The notes beneath the pieces were generated by a model. It saw only the letters and a program-made list of their open reading frames with translations, ran no database searches and was not told the origin of the DNA. The position numbers and the translations under genes are program-made. From the NCBI GenBank assembly GCA_021613375.1, contig CM038717.1, positions 37,830,699-37,894,698 of the forward strand: a stretch of 64,000 nucleotides of DNA, written 5' to 3'. Shown piece by piece: positions 36,400-47,229 of this stretch; within the stretch, counting starts at the first letter, position 1, and every line of letters begins with the position of its first letter. The DNA comes from Megaleporinus macrocephalus. Lineage: Eukaryota > Chordata > Actinopteri > Characiformes > Anostomidae.

Positions 36400-36610
36400 T
36401 TAGCTATGTCTCTCTCTCTCTCTATTCAGGGTCGACCAGAGGAGGATGGGTTTCTCCCTCGAGCCCAGGTTTCTCTCAAGGTTTCATCCTTTCATCTAGA
36501 GAGAGTTTTACCTGAGTTTCCTCTTTTTTATAAACTGCTTTTCTGTAAAGCTGCTTTGAGACAACACAGGTTAAAAAAGTGTTGTACAAAATAAATGTTG
36601 ATTGATTTAT
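36400..36610 (+). mobile_element. LINE 3'-end fragment
   Basis: GGTCGACCAGAGGAGGATGG, then CTGCTTTTCTGTAAAGCTGC and GTTGTACAAAATAAATGTTG ending in (GATT)-type repeats. This is the 3' untranslated end of an L2-group LINE. The 36020-36400 stretch before it is probably the same UTR, including a (CT)n run at 36115-36130. Confidence 0.65.
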
Positions 36611-36779
36611 TGATACTTTTTTTTATTACATTAACAAGCTGTTGTGATTTTCTTGTTTCCTAACGACACGTAATAAATGTCTACACATCTGAAATTAAAT
36701 GCGGAATAATTATGCTGGGTGTCTATTAGAAATTACATTATATTCTTATAGTTCATGCATTTATCTAAAGCAGGCGGGA

Positions 36780-37230
36780 CTACTGCAGGATTCTTATTAC
36801 TGGACTTCCTAGGCCTGGACACACTCAGACCACACATCCAGCAGCTGCTGGAAGTCTTAAAAGAACATTACTTCAGCTCACTGCATCATTAGGGAGCGGT
36901 CAGTTAGTAGTGCCTAGGATCAGAACCACACAAGGTGATGCAGCATTCAGTCATTATGCTGATAACTGCTGGGATAAACTGTCAGATGAGGTTAGATATG
37001 CTCTTGATGTAGCTAATTTTAGGTCCAGTTTAAAAAAATGTTTTGGCCTTTACATTAACGCTATATTTTACAATTCATTTTATCATGTCTATCTTTATCT
37101 CTCTATTTGTTATTATTTTAGAATTATTTTGGTTTTTATAAATGCCTTTCTAAGGCAAGCTTTGTTATTTCATATTTCATTTTATTTAATTCTGTTATTT
37201 TTCTGTTTTTATATGTAAAGCTTTTTGAAT
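36780..37230 (+). pseudogene. LINE ORF2 C-terminal remnant
   Basis: The frame at 36910 reads PRIRTTQGDAAFSHYADNCW followed by DKLSDEVRYALDVANFRSSL, the conserved C-terminal tail of Rex1/L2-type reverse transcriptases. It runs out into AT-rich UTR. 5'-truncated. Confidence 0.65.
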
Positions 37231-37389
37231 GTGAATGGCAGCTGCTGAACACATTAGCCTATGATTAGGCTATTTGGGAATGAAACTTTCCAATGAGATG
37301 TTTATGTTGAATCAAATGGTGCAATGTTTTCATTTTAATAAAAGGTACTAGTGCAACTTTTCATTTTTAAATATCCTCACTGATTGCCA

Positions 37390-38310
37390 CTTTAGCTTTT
37401 TAGCTACACTACTGTGCAAAAGGCTAGGCTGATTGTTTAAAAGCCTTTATCTTATAAGTGTATTTTCACCAATAAGAACACTGTAACGGCGACGGAGTGG
37501 AGAAAGATGAAAATATATGCAAATGTTTTTTATTTAAATCCATGATTAGAGGAAGAAAAATAAAATACAAAGTAAGAAAATAACTAAACAAAACAGAGAT
37601 ACTACTATACTAATTAAACTGAAAAGAACACTGATCGGAACAACGACACAGAACCATCACTACTGACAGAGACACCAATGAGCGACCAATGAGGGTATAT
37701 AAAGACACAGGAAATGGGGAACACCTGAGAATGGGTGGAGACACAGACTAGGAACAGGTGAGGGGCGGAGACAATGGAAGCACATGACCAAAACATTAAC
37801 ACGTGGCTAAGACGGGGGATGTAAATGAAGACATAGAAAGACAGAAAAAGGCAGGGCGTGACAAACAACAGATATCACTAGAACAGATGTAAATAATCAT
37901 ACATACATTACAAAGTAACATGAATATCTTATTGTGAGAGAAGTAGATCAGATCTTGAGCTCCAGTTTGAAGAACAAAGTGTAGTTCCAGATTTCTCCTG
38001 AACGCCCCAGACATTGTATGAATGTATTCAGTTCCTTCAGCAGTAATCTTGATTTAGCTTAATGAAGTACTGAGCAGTCAAAGCAGGTATTAGATGAGAA
38101 CTGTAAATAATACTGGGTTGTTTCCATAAGGAGAAGCTTGGAAAGAGTTAAATAAACACACTGATGTAAGGAAAAGCACTACTTACTGTATTCATACTGT
38201 TTAAATATTTAAATAATAGTCTTTTGTTGAGCCAATAACAAAATATATTCTGAAAAAATAGCTTTGTACATAAAATAATGTCCCCAAGTGCCTAAGAGTT
38301 GCACACAGCT
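37390..38310 (-). mobile_element. Dispersed repeat R1 copy 2 (inverted), interrupted by a solo LTR
   Basis: The reverse complement matches 17044-17500, including AGAACAGATGTAAATAATCA, TTGAGCTCCAGTTTGAAGAA, CCCCAGACATTGTATGAATG and the terminal AAGTGCCTAAG... near 38295. The solo LTR at 37482-37863 splits it. Confidence 0.65.
37482..37863 (-). mobile_element. Solo LTR, 382 bp
   Basis: Plus-strand ends are TGTAACGGCG...GGGCGTGACA, so the element reads TGTCACGCCC...TTACA on the minus strand, with GGGTATATAA-like core text at about 37693. The flanking pentamers AACAC (37477-37481) and AACAA (37864-37868) match at 4 of 5. Joining the flanks restores the uninterrupted R1 text seen at about 17480 (TGCTGTTCTTACTGGTG), which confirms the boundaries. 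Confidence 0.75.
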
Positions 38311-39036
38311 TTATATGGTAAGACAGCTAAAAACATATCTCACCAATAAAGTGTGATAAGCTTTAATCAGTCTGCATTTTCTGTCACCAGATGTCTTTCC
38401 TCTAAAGGCTAATGCGCGTGCTTGAAAAGCTCTACACGAGAAAAACCTGGGTGTGTTAAGGTTCAGGTTTATTTATATACACCTTTTACAAGCAGCTTTA
38501 CAGAAAATCCAGGTCCAACCCAACAATGACTGAAGGAACACTGTTGACGTCCTGTTAGAATAGCAGTGAGAACCAGCTCAGTTTTATATTTGTGTGTTCA
38601 CTACATATGGGTCACTCATTTTTAGATCTGAACGCTCCAACCAAAAAATCAACAAGCAGCCACATAGATTGAGTCTCAGTACACACTCAATACATGTGTT
38701 GACATAACTTGTGAGCTTAAATGGACAACTTAAGTCACAAACTATCAGCAAACATAAAAGGAGATCACTAATTGTTAAAAAAAAACTTCAGTAAGAACTT
38801 CTAGAATATAAGATAAGAATGATCTGGGTTCTGTTGAAATGAATAAAGAGAAGAATATACAACAATTTCAAAATGAAGCTGAAAGTGATTCTGCTCACAG
38901 CTGAGAACATTCTCGGATGCATCAGTAATGAAATGATCAAGTTTGTTCTAAATGAAATTTAAATGAAAGCTGAAGTGAGTGTATGGACGGCTCATCAGTC
39001 TGAGTTGGTCATCTGGATTTCTGTGTTTATTTCTCA
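38311..39036. other. No gene recognised
   Basis: A short LINE-tail-like piece (TTTATTTATATACACC, TTTTACAAGCAGCTTTACAG at 38468-38505) sits in otherwise unassigned sequence downstream of gene B. Confidence 0.4.
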
Positions 39037-42000
39037 TCAATGTATCAATAATTTACTGAACGTCTGGATCATATAGCTGCCGTTACTGCCAACAAACGAC
39101 CACTGAAAGGAACTGACCTCATTGTTTGCTGGATGTTTCTTACAGCATGAAGAACACCGTCTGCCACAGCACAGCTCAATAATCAGTGCTACAAGGAGGA
39201 AGATGGAGATTAAAATAAAAATTGCAATCTGGAAGAAAAGCAAGCAGAATATTGTCAGTATGTTGTTTATGTACAGTTTCCAGCAGTGTTAATTTTGACA
39301 GCAAATTTTGATTTAGTCTTAGTCGTAGTCTTTTGACTAAAATGTAATTTAGTTTTAGTCATAATTTAGTATCTGAATTGTTTTTAGTTTTAGTCTAGTT
39401 TTAGTCGACTCATTATCATAAGAATATAGTCTAGACTAAACCTACAGTCAATTCAGTCGACTAAAGTATAAAGGGTGTAAAATGTAATGCTTTTTCTTCT
39501 GTTCCCTTCAATTATTTAAGTCATTATATATACTTACACGAAATAAAACATTTATTAACCAGTTATAGAATATTACTCATGTTTGAAAGACCAATACACA
39601 TATAAACAGATTTAACAAACAACATGAATAAGTGAATAAGAGAAAACTGTTATTTTATCCTTTTTATTTATTATTTCTTACTTATTTAATAATTGTTACT
39701 AGTGCTGTCAATCTAATTAAATGACATGCTCTGTGATTAACTAATCTACATTAATTGCATTTATCACTTTTTGCTAGGAAAATATTTTTAATTGTTCAAT
39801 TCAAATACATTTTAGCATAACAGTAAATCAAAAAATGTAAAACTGCCACATCTCCAGATCACAGTGTTCACTAGAGACTCACACTGCACATTACGTGCAC
39901 TAATAAATTGTAAATAAAACTAGCTAAACTTTGTGTGTACGGAGAGAGTTGGGACATGGTAATCAAACATAGATGGTTGGAGTTAGCTAGCTAGTCTCCC
40001 GACTCTGGCTCTGCAAATATAGTGTTTCACCTGCTTCCCACATACCTGATCAACTAATCTGATCATTAACACCACCTTACTGAGTTAATACAGCGCTTCA
40101 CCTGCTTCCTACATACCTGATCAACTAATCTGATCATTAACGCCACCTTACTGAGTTAATACAGCGTTTCACCTGCTTCAACACATACCTGATCAACTAA
40201 TCTGATCATTAACACCACCTTACTGAGTTAATACAGCGCTTCACCTGCTTCCCACATACCTGATCAACTAATCTGATCATTAACACCACCTTACTGAGTT
40301 AATACAGCGCTTCACCTGCTCCCCACATACCTGATCAACTAATCTGATCATTAACGCCACCTTACTGAGGTAATACGGCGTTTCACCTGCTTCCCACATA
40401 CCTGATCCAACTAATCTGACCATTAACACCACCTTACTGAGTTAATACAGCGTTTCACCTGCTTCCCACATACCTGATCAACTAATCCGATTATTAACGC
40501 CACCTTACTGAGTTAATACAGCGCTTCACCTGCTTCCCACATACCTGATCAACTAATCCGATCATTAACGCCACCTTACTGAGTTAATACAGCGCTTCAC
40601 CTGCTTCCCACATACCTGATCAACTAATCCGATCATTAACGCCACCTTACTGAGTTAATGCAGCGCTTCACCTGCTTTCCACATACCTGATCAACTAATC
40701 CGATCATTAACGCCACCTTACTGAGTTAATACAGCGTTTCACCTGCTTCCCACATACCTGATCAACTAATCTGATCATTAACGCCACCTTACTGAGGTAA
40801 TACGGCGTTTCACCTGCTTCCCACATACCTGATCAACTAATCTGATCATTAACACCACCTTACTGAGTTAATACAGCGTTTCACCTGCTTCCCACATACC
40901 TGATCAACTAATCTGATCATTAACGCCACCTTACTGAGGTAATACGGCGCTTCACCTGCTTCCCACATACCTGATCCAACTAATCTGACCATTAACACCA
41001 CCTTACTGAGTTAATACGGCGCTTCACCTGCTTCCCACATACCTGATCCAACTAATCTGATCATTAACACCACCTTACTGAGTTAATACAGCGTTTACAG
41101 CAGGACACGCTCTAAACTGTACAGGACAGTGTGCTTTCAGGACTAGGATTAAGAAAGGCTAAGTTAGCGTTAGCAGTGGTAAAGCTAGCTGACGGTGGTC
41201 ATGGGGGGCTGATGTCCAGCGCGGTGGTGATTTTCTCTAAACACAGACGCTAAACTCTCTCTGCTGACACTGTCTAAATAACTTAGTTCCATCATGAGTA
41301 GCGACAGGTCACAGGCTTGTACAGTGTTCCCGGGTTTAGACCAAATTTGTGTAAGTGTGCGTTTGATTGACGGCTACTCGGCTTCTCTCGCCTCTCCATA
41401 TACGCCGAAGTACTTATGATTGGATGTTTTCCTAACTTGTCCCCGCCTTTCACAAAACTAAATCAGTTCTGATTGGATGTCGTCCCTGCTAAACATTTTA
41501 GTCTCGTTTTATTCGTTGACTGAAGTGTCAATCAATTTCGTCATAGTTTTTATCCTGTTATGTAGTGTTTATTTAGTCAGCCTCTCGTTTCCGTCATGAA
41601 AAAAAGGCTAGTTGACGAAAACCATGACGAAAATAGTTCGTCAACGAAATGAACACTGGTTTCCAGTTAAACATTCATTCAGTACCAGGTTTTTATTCTC
41701 CAGCATCAGAAAAACCACCAGGCGACACATTTAACAGAAAATCATAAGCATCTAAATGTACAATGTTAATAGATGTTTTAGTGTTTAGTGTGTTTAGAAC
41801 AGCTTCCACACCAATGTTAGATACTAAACCAACAATCTCATTTATTTTACCCACTGTTTTCAGTTTACAAATTCATTTGTAAACTGTGCTATTTTAATTT
41901 GCATCATCAGTTCAAGGTAAACAGGAAATACATTTGCAAATGAGGCGTTAACAGCACAATGTCCCTTTAATGAAAATGAAAACCAATATTATTAGTACAA

Positions 42001-42933
42001 AAATGTAATAATGTAATTTGATAACTAATGCCTTTGATTTAATGTGTTACGGTGCATTTTTGGAGAGCAACATGCAGTTAGCCTCTAACAGTTAGAGGCT
42101 GTTAAATAATTTAAAAGCCCATATTGGCCATAGTTAGTGCCTAACCAATGACAATATGTGCATTTAAATTATTTAATTTGGCAGAAATTTGAAAAATCTG
42201 TGGAATTTTCTTTCAAAAGTACAAAGCTTACCTTTGATACGTAAATTGCATAGTTCTGACGATCAGTCTGTGTTTCTTCTTTATCACACCATTTCAGTGG
42301 AAGCTGTTCAGTGCTGTTCAGTGCATTTACTGGGGTTATCAAACATGCCATGTATCTGCCATCATTGAAGAACAGGAGCAGCCAAAGAAGAGGTGGAATT
42401 GAACAGGTCAGAATTTTCATATATTTCTCTGTAGAGTCAGTTTTTGGAGCTTCAGTCTGTGTAGAGACAGTTGTTGTAGGTTTAGTCTCTATAGAGACCG
42501 TTGTTGTAGATTTAGTCTCTAAACAGACAGATGCTGTAGGTTCAGTCTCTATAGAGACAGATGTTGTAGGATCAGTCTGTGTAGAAACAGTTATAATCCG
42601 TTTAGTCTCTGTGGAGTCAGGTTTTGTAAATTTAGTCTCTATAGAGACTGTTGTTGTAGGTTCAGTCCGTGTAGAGATAGGTGTTGTAGATTTAGTTTCA
42701 GTTGGAACTCCATTTCCGAGTCTGTACTTCCACATGTAAACGCCAAAGTTCAAAGTAACAATTAAGGGCATCACCAGGTACAAAGAGAAAATGAAGACTG
42801 CAGCTGTACGATTACATGGACACACAAAGTCTTGCTCGAAAAGTTTTTCTAGAAGAATAAGACCCAGATTGGGTACCAGGTAATTATTCGCCAGGTGCTG
42901 TTTTAAAAAGTCTATCAGTTTTCCCAGAACCAT
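39037..42933 (-). CDS. Gene B: CALHM-like channel subunit with expanded cytosolic repeat loop
   Basis: Exon 1 is 42933-42232 (234 codons; a second Met six codons upstream at 42951 is possible). It ends YVSK|gtaagc. The TM4 exon starts at 39228 after TTTTCTTCCAG and reads IAIFILISIFLLVALIIEL, then a cysteine-rich CCGRRCSSCCKK. It may end at a GTCAGT donor (39118) or, as I found no tail exon further on, read through to a stop at 39037 (297 aa). Signature cysteines are C38-x-C40, C197 (DGRYMAC) and C216 (KWC). Sequons are at N41 (NRT) and N206 (NST). TM1 spans about 17-34, TM2 43-66 and TM3 173-190. Residues 80-169 are nine tandem 10-residue repeats (such as TEPTTTVSIE and TKPTTTVSTQ) in the cytosolic TM2-TM3 loop. 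A plus-strand 142-codon frame here is only the antisense of that repeat. Confidence 0.82.
39284..41658. mobile_element. hAT-type non-autonomous transposon in gene B intron 1
   Basis: The 8-bp GTTTCCAG is exactly duplicated at 39276-39283 and 41659-41666. The ends are CAGTGTTAATTTTGAC and, reversed, CAGTGTTCATTTCGTTGAC. CAG termini with an 8-bp duplication define the hAT superfamily. There is no transposase frame. The interior contains a TTTTAGTC-rich stretch, a 71-bp satellite array and GTTAGC-rich unique sequence. Confidence 0.9.
40025..41095. repeat. 71-bp tandem array, about 15 copies, inside the hAT element
   Basis: The unit contains CACCTGCTTCCCACATACCT, GATCAACTAATCTGATCATT, AACGCCACCTTACTGAGTTA and ATACAGCGCTT. 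Variant positions (CGCC/CACC, GCGC/GCGT, GAGG/GAGT) form mixed patterns. The whole unit repeats without unique spacers, so this is not a CRISPR. Confidence 0.95.
42432..42696. repeat. 30-bp coding minisatellite in gene B
   Basis: About nine in-frame 30-bp units underlie the Thr/Ser-rich 10-residue repeat. On the plus strand they read as GTAGGTTTAGTCTCTATAGA-type units. The same array is at 62426-62690 in the second copy. Confidence 0.9.
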
Positions 42934-42951
42934 TTCTAAAGAGGACAGCAC

Positions 42952-43430
42952 AAACTGTCAGCACAGAATTTAAACTAGTCCTTCACTGCCGACACCAGCT
43001 TTAAGACTGAAACAAACTGCTCCGCCTGAGTATCACACAGTCTACAAGAGAAAACAGGAAGCTTTGTGGTCTCCACAGACAGACACTGCAGGTGATGCTC
43101 ACTGGGGTAGAATTTGATGATCATGTGAACACAAAGTTAACGCAGTAAATCAGAGCAGTAATAATTATCTTTGATTATTTTTGAATTGCTGTGAAACTAT
43201 TAAGTTGTGGCAAAGCCAGTGGCAATGTCTTTATTGAAGAATTCACAAATTTAGAGGGGGATCCAGTCAGGACTTACACCTTAAAGCAAATAATTTGTTT
43301 TTATTTAAATATTTAGTGTTATGGCTCTTTTCTGGGGGGTCAGCAGAAAAATCCATATGGGACCCAAAACAATTAATTGAAACCTGTCAAGTGCGTAAAC
43401 TAGATGACCTGTTATTTACAGCTGTATATA
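42952..43430. other. Upstream flank of gene B
   Basis: No reading frame of note. It includes an AGGAAG run near 43049 (about 116 bp upstream of the start codon) but lacks the full AGGAAGTG octamer shared by genes A and C. Confidence 0.35.
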
Positions 43431-43433
43431 TAT

Positions 43434-45950
43434 ATGGTGGCACGGTGGTGTAGTGGTTAGTACGGTGGTGTAGTTGTTAGTACGGTGGTGTAGTGGTTAG
43501 TATGGCGGTGTAGTGGTTAGTACGGTGGTGTAGTGGTTAGTACGGTGGTGTAGTGGTTAGTACGGTGGTGTAATGGTTAGTATGGCGGTGTAGTGGTCAG
43601 TACGGTGGTGTAGTGGTTAGTACGGTGGTGTAATGGTTAGTACGGTGGTGTAGTGGTTAGTATGATGGTGTAGTGGTTAGTACGGTGGTGTAGTGGTTAG
43701 TACGGTGGTGTAGTGGTTAGTACGGTGGTGTAATGGTTAGTATGGTGGTGTAATGGTTAGTACGGTGGTGTAGTGGTTGGTATGGTGGTGTAGTGGTTAG
43801 TACGGTGGTGTAGTGGTTAGTATGGTGGTGTAGTGGTTAGTACGGTGGTGTAGTGGTTAGTATGGTGGTGTAGAGGTTAGTATGGTGGTGTAATGGTCAG
43901 TACGGTGGTGTAGTGGTTAGTATGGTGGTGTAATGGTCAGTATGGTGGTGTAGTGGTTAGTATGGTGGTGTAATGGTTAGTACGGTGGTGTAGTGGTTAG
44001 TACGGTGGTGTAGTGGTTAGTACGGTGGTGTAGTGGTTAGTAGGGTGGTGTAGTGCTTAGTAAGGTGGTGTAGTGATTAGTATGGTGTTGTAGTGGTTAG
44101 TATGGTGGTGTAGTGGTTAGTAAGGTGGTGTAGTGGTTAGTAAGGTGGTGTAGTGGTTAGTATGGTGTTATAGTGGTTAGTACGGTGGTGTAGTGGTTAG
44201 TACGGTGGTGTAATGGTCAGTATGGTGGTGTAGTGGTTAGTATGGTGGTGTAGTAGTTAGTATGGTGATGTAGTGGTTAGTATGGTGGTGTTGTGGTTAG
44301 TACGGTGGTGTAGTGGTTAGTACGGTGGTGTAGTGGTTGGTACGGTGGTGTAGTGGTTAGTATGGTGGTGTAGTGGTTAGTACGGTGGTGTAGTGGTTAG
44401 TATGGTGGTGTAGTGGTTAGTACGGTGGTGTAGTGGTTAGTATGGTGGTGTAATGGTCAGTATGGTGGTGTAGTGGTTAGTACGGTGGTGTAGTGGTTAG
44501 TACGGTGGTGTAGTGGTTAGTATGGTGGTTTAGTGGTTAATACGGTGGTGTAATGGTTAGTATGGTGGTGTAGTGGTTAGTAGGGTGGTGTAGTGCTTAG
44601 TAAGGTGGTGTAGTGATTAGTATGGTGTTGTAGTGGTTAGTATGGTGGTGTAGTGGTTAGTAAGGTGGTGTAGTGGTTAGTAAGGTGGTGTAGTGGTTAG
44701 TTTGGTGGTGTAGTGGTTAGTAAGGTGGTGTAGTGGTTAGTACGGTGGTGTAGTGGTTAGTATTGTGGTGTAGTGGTTAGTACGGTGGTGTAGTGGTTAG
44801 TACGGTGATGTAGTGGTTAGTATTGTGGTGTAGTGGTTAGTAAGGTGGTGTAGTGGTTAGTTTGGTGGTGTAGTGGTTAGTATGGTGGTGTAGTGGTTAG
44901 TACGGTGGTGTAGTGGTTAGTATGGTGATATAGTGGTTAGTACGGTGGTGTTGTGGTTAGTACGGTGGTGTAGTGGTTAGTACGGTGGTGTAGTGGTTAA
45001 TACGGTGGTGTAATGGTTAGTATGGTGGTGTAGTGGTTAGTATGGTGGTGTAGTGGTTAATACGGTGGTGTAGTGGTTAGTAGGGTGGTGTAGTGCTTAG
45101 TAAGGTGGTGTAGTGATTAGTATGTTGTTGTAGTGGTTAGTATGGTGGTGTAGTGGTTAGTAAGGTGGTGTAGTGGTTAGTTTGGTGGTGTAGTGGTTAG
45201 TACGGTGGTGTAGTGGTTAGTATGGTGGTGTAGTGGTTAGTACGGTGGTGTAGTGGTTAGTAGGGTGGTGTAATGGTCAGTACGGTGGTGTAGTGTGGTA
45301 GTACGGTGGTGTAGTGGTTAGTACGGTGGTGTAGTGGTTAGTACAGGGGTGTAGTGGTCAGTACGGTGGTGTAGTGGTCAGTTTGGTGGTGTAGTGGTTA
45401 GTATGGTGGTGTAGTGGTTAGTACGGTGGTGTAGTGGTCAGTACGGTGGTGTAGTGGTTAGTACGGTGATGTAGTGGTTAGTATGGTGGTGTAGTGGTTA
45501 GTACAGGGGTGTAGTGGTCAGTACGGTGGTGTAGTGGTTAGTACAGTGGTGTAGTGGTTAGTTTGGTGGTGTAGTGGTTAGTTTGGTGGTGTAGTGGTTA
45601 GTAAGGTGGTGTAGTGGTTAGTACGGTGGTGTAGTGGTTAGTATTGTGGTGTAGTGGTTAGTACGGTGGTGTAGTGGTTAGTACGGTGGTGTAGTGGTTA
45701 GTACGGTGATGTAGTGGTTAGTATTGTGGTGTAGTGGTGAGTAAGGTGGTGTAGTGGTTAGTTTGGTGGTGTAGTGGTTAGTATGGTGGTGTAGTGGTTA
45801 GTACGGTGGTGTAGTGGTTAGTATGGTGGTGTAGTGGTTAGTATAGTGGTGTAGTGGTTAGTATGGTGGTGTAGTGGTTAGTACGGTGGTTAGTACGGTG
45901 GTGTAGTGGTTGGTATGGTCGTGTAGTGGTCAGTAAGGTGGTGTAGTGGT
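43434..45950. repeat. 20-bp SINE-derived minisatellite, about 126 copies, with higher-order structure
   Basis: Same unit as at 24169-25100 (GGTGGTGTAGTGGTTAGTAC). A variant triplet of units (TAGGG.., GTGCTTAGTAAGG, GTGATTAG) recurs near 44041, 44581 and 45081, spaced 540 and 500 bp, showing block duplication. The array runs into the SINE at about 45940. Confidence 0.95.
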
Positions 45951-46275
45951 CAGCACTGTCTCCTCACAGTAAGATGATCTGGGTTGGATTCCCGATCCGG
46001 GTGGTTCTGTGTGGAGTGTGTATGTTCTCCTGGTGCTTGAGCAGGTTTCCTCCGGGTACTCCAGTTTCCTCCCACAGTCCAAGCACAAGTATGTTAGGAT
46101 CCTCTCTCTAAACTGCCCGTAAGTGTGAGTGTGTGAGTGTGTGTTGGCCATATGATGGACTGGCAAACTGTCCTTGGTGAACCCCGCCTTCGCCCGATGA
46201 TGCTGGGATTGGCTCCAGTCCCTCGTGACCCCGACTAACGGGATTAAGAGGCAGATAATGGATATATATATATAT
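45940..46275 (+). mobile_element. tRNA-type SINE, second copy
   Basis: CTCACAGTAAGATGATCTGG, GTTGGATTCCCGATCCGGG, TCCTCCGGGTACTCCAGTTT, CCCACAGTCC, TGTGTTGGCC and GGGATTGGCTCCAG, ending in a TAATGGATATATA tail. It is longer than the 25-kb copy in the middle part. Confidence 0.8.
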
Positions 46276-47225
46276 AATATATATAAAAGCGAGACTCATA
46301 TAAAGACTGAGTTATATTGTAAAGACCAACTTAATACCCTATACTGAGATAAACATGGTGACTAGACAGTGAGAGAAAGAACTGACGAAAGTTTGAGTCT
46401 GACAATCATACCAGTCAGTATGCTACAAACAATACTCATGTTTGTTTTACTTAATGAGACGTAACCCTCCCTTCAGGTTAGACCAATGAATGTGTGTGGT
46501 GATAAGGTAGGTTTCAGACCAGTACTCTAGATTCTATGAGTAGTAACTGCTTAACCAGTATGAATAAGAAACTTTCAAAGAAAACTGAAGAGTTTTCACA
46601 ATTTACAATTTGTAGAAGAAGAAAAATAAAAGGCAATACTCACAGTGAAAATGAAAAATATTTAAATCCCAGTCAAATTTGGTCCAGACTTGGAGTTCCT
46701 CTAAGTTTATGTATTTCTTATGCAAGAATGTAACTTTTGGATAGTTTGATTTAGTTTAATCAAAATCAGAATACTTTATTGATGCCAGATGGAAATTGCA
46801 GTTATTACAGTTAATTATCAATAGTTTAGTTCATTATGTTTAGAGTTTCCTATTTAAAATATTGGATTCTCAGGTTGTTTTTTCTGCTTAGGTTATCAGT
46901 AGTTTATATATAGGTTATCTTTTAGTTTATAAGACATCAATTTAGCTTCTTTGTTTGTCTCCAATTCTTTAATATTAAGCTAAGCTAACTGCTTTAGTAG
47001 AGTTTTATCACTAAAATAGTTAAATGTTTCCTTTCACATTAGCTCAAATAAATGCATTACTTTCTAAAAAACACAGAAACCAGACAAATAACAGTTACAT
47101 AAATTCCCACAATACAGAATCTTACTTCACTTCCAATTTCCAGCTTATTCAATAGTCTTAATAGTTTGTGAGATAGAAAAGAAGGGGGAAAAACATTTTG
47201 CGTTTATCTCCAGCTCCGTAGGCTC
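46276..47225. other. No gene recognised
   Basis: AT-rich sequence. A retroposon-tail phrase (ATCAGAATACTTTATTGATG, 46766-46785) is present, inverse to the tail at 2890. Confidence 0.4.
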
Positions 47226-47229
47226 TTGT

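Noticed and set aside
38700..39036. Further C-terminal exon for gene B
   Set aside because: A TTCATTTAG acceptor-like site is present, but the family's TTCTCTTCACAG signature and a homologous tail are absent.
40025..41095. Possible CRISPR-like array (71-bp regular repeats)
   Set aside because: The whole unit repeats without unique spacers, in a eukaryotic transposon. The same argument excludes the 8.6-, 24-, 26-, 43- and 50-kb arrays.
42311..42739. 142-codon plus-strand frame (and its twin at 62305)
   Set aside because: Antisense of the gene B coding repeat. The sense frame has the channel signature.
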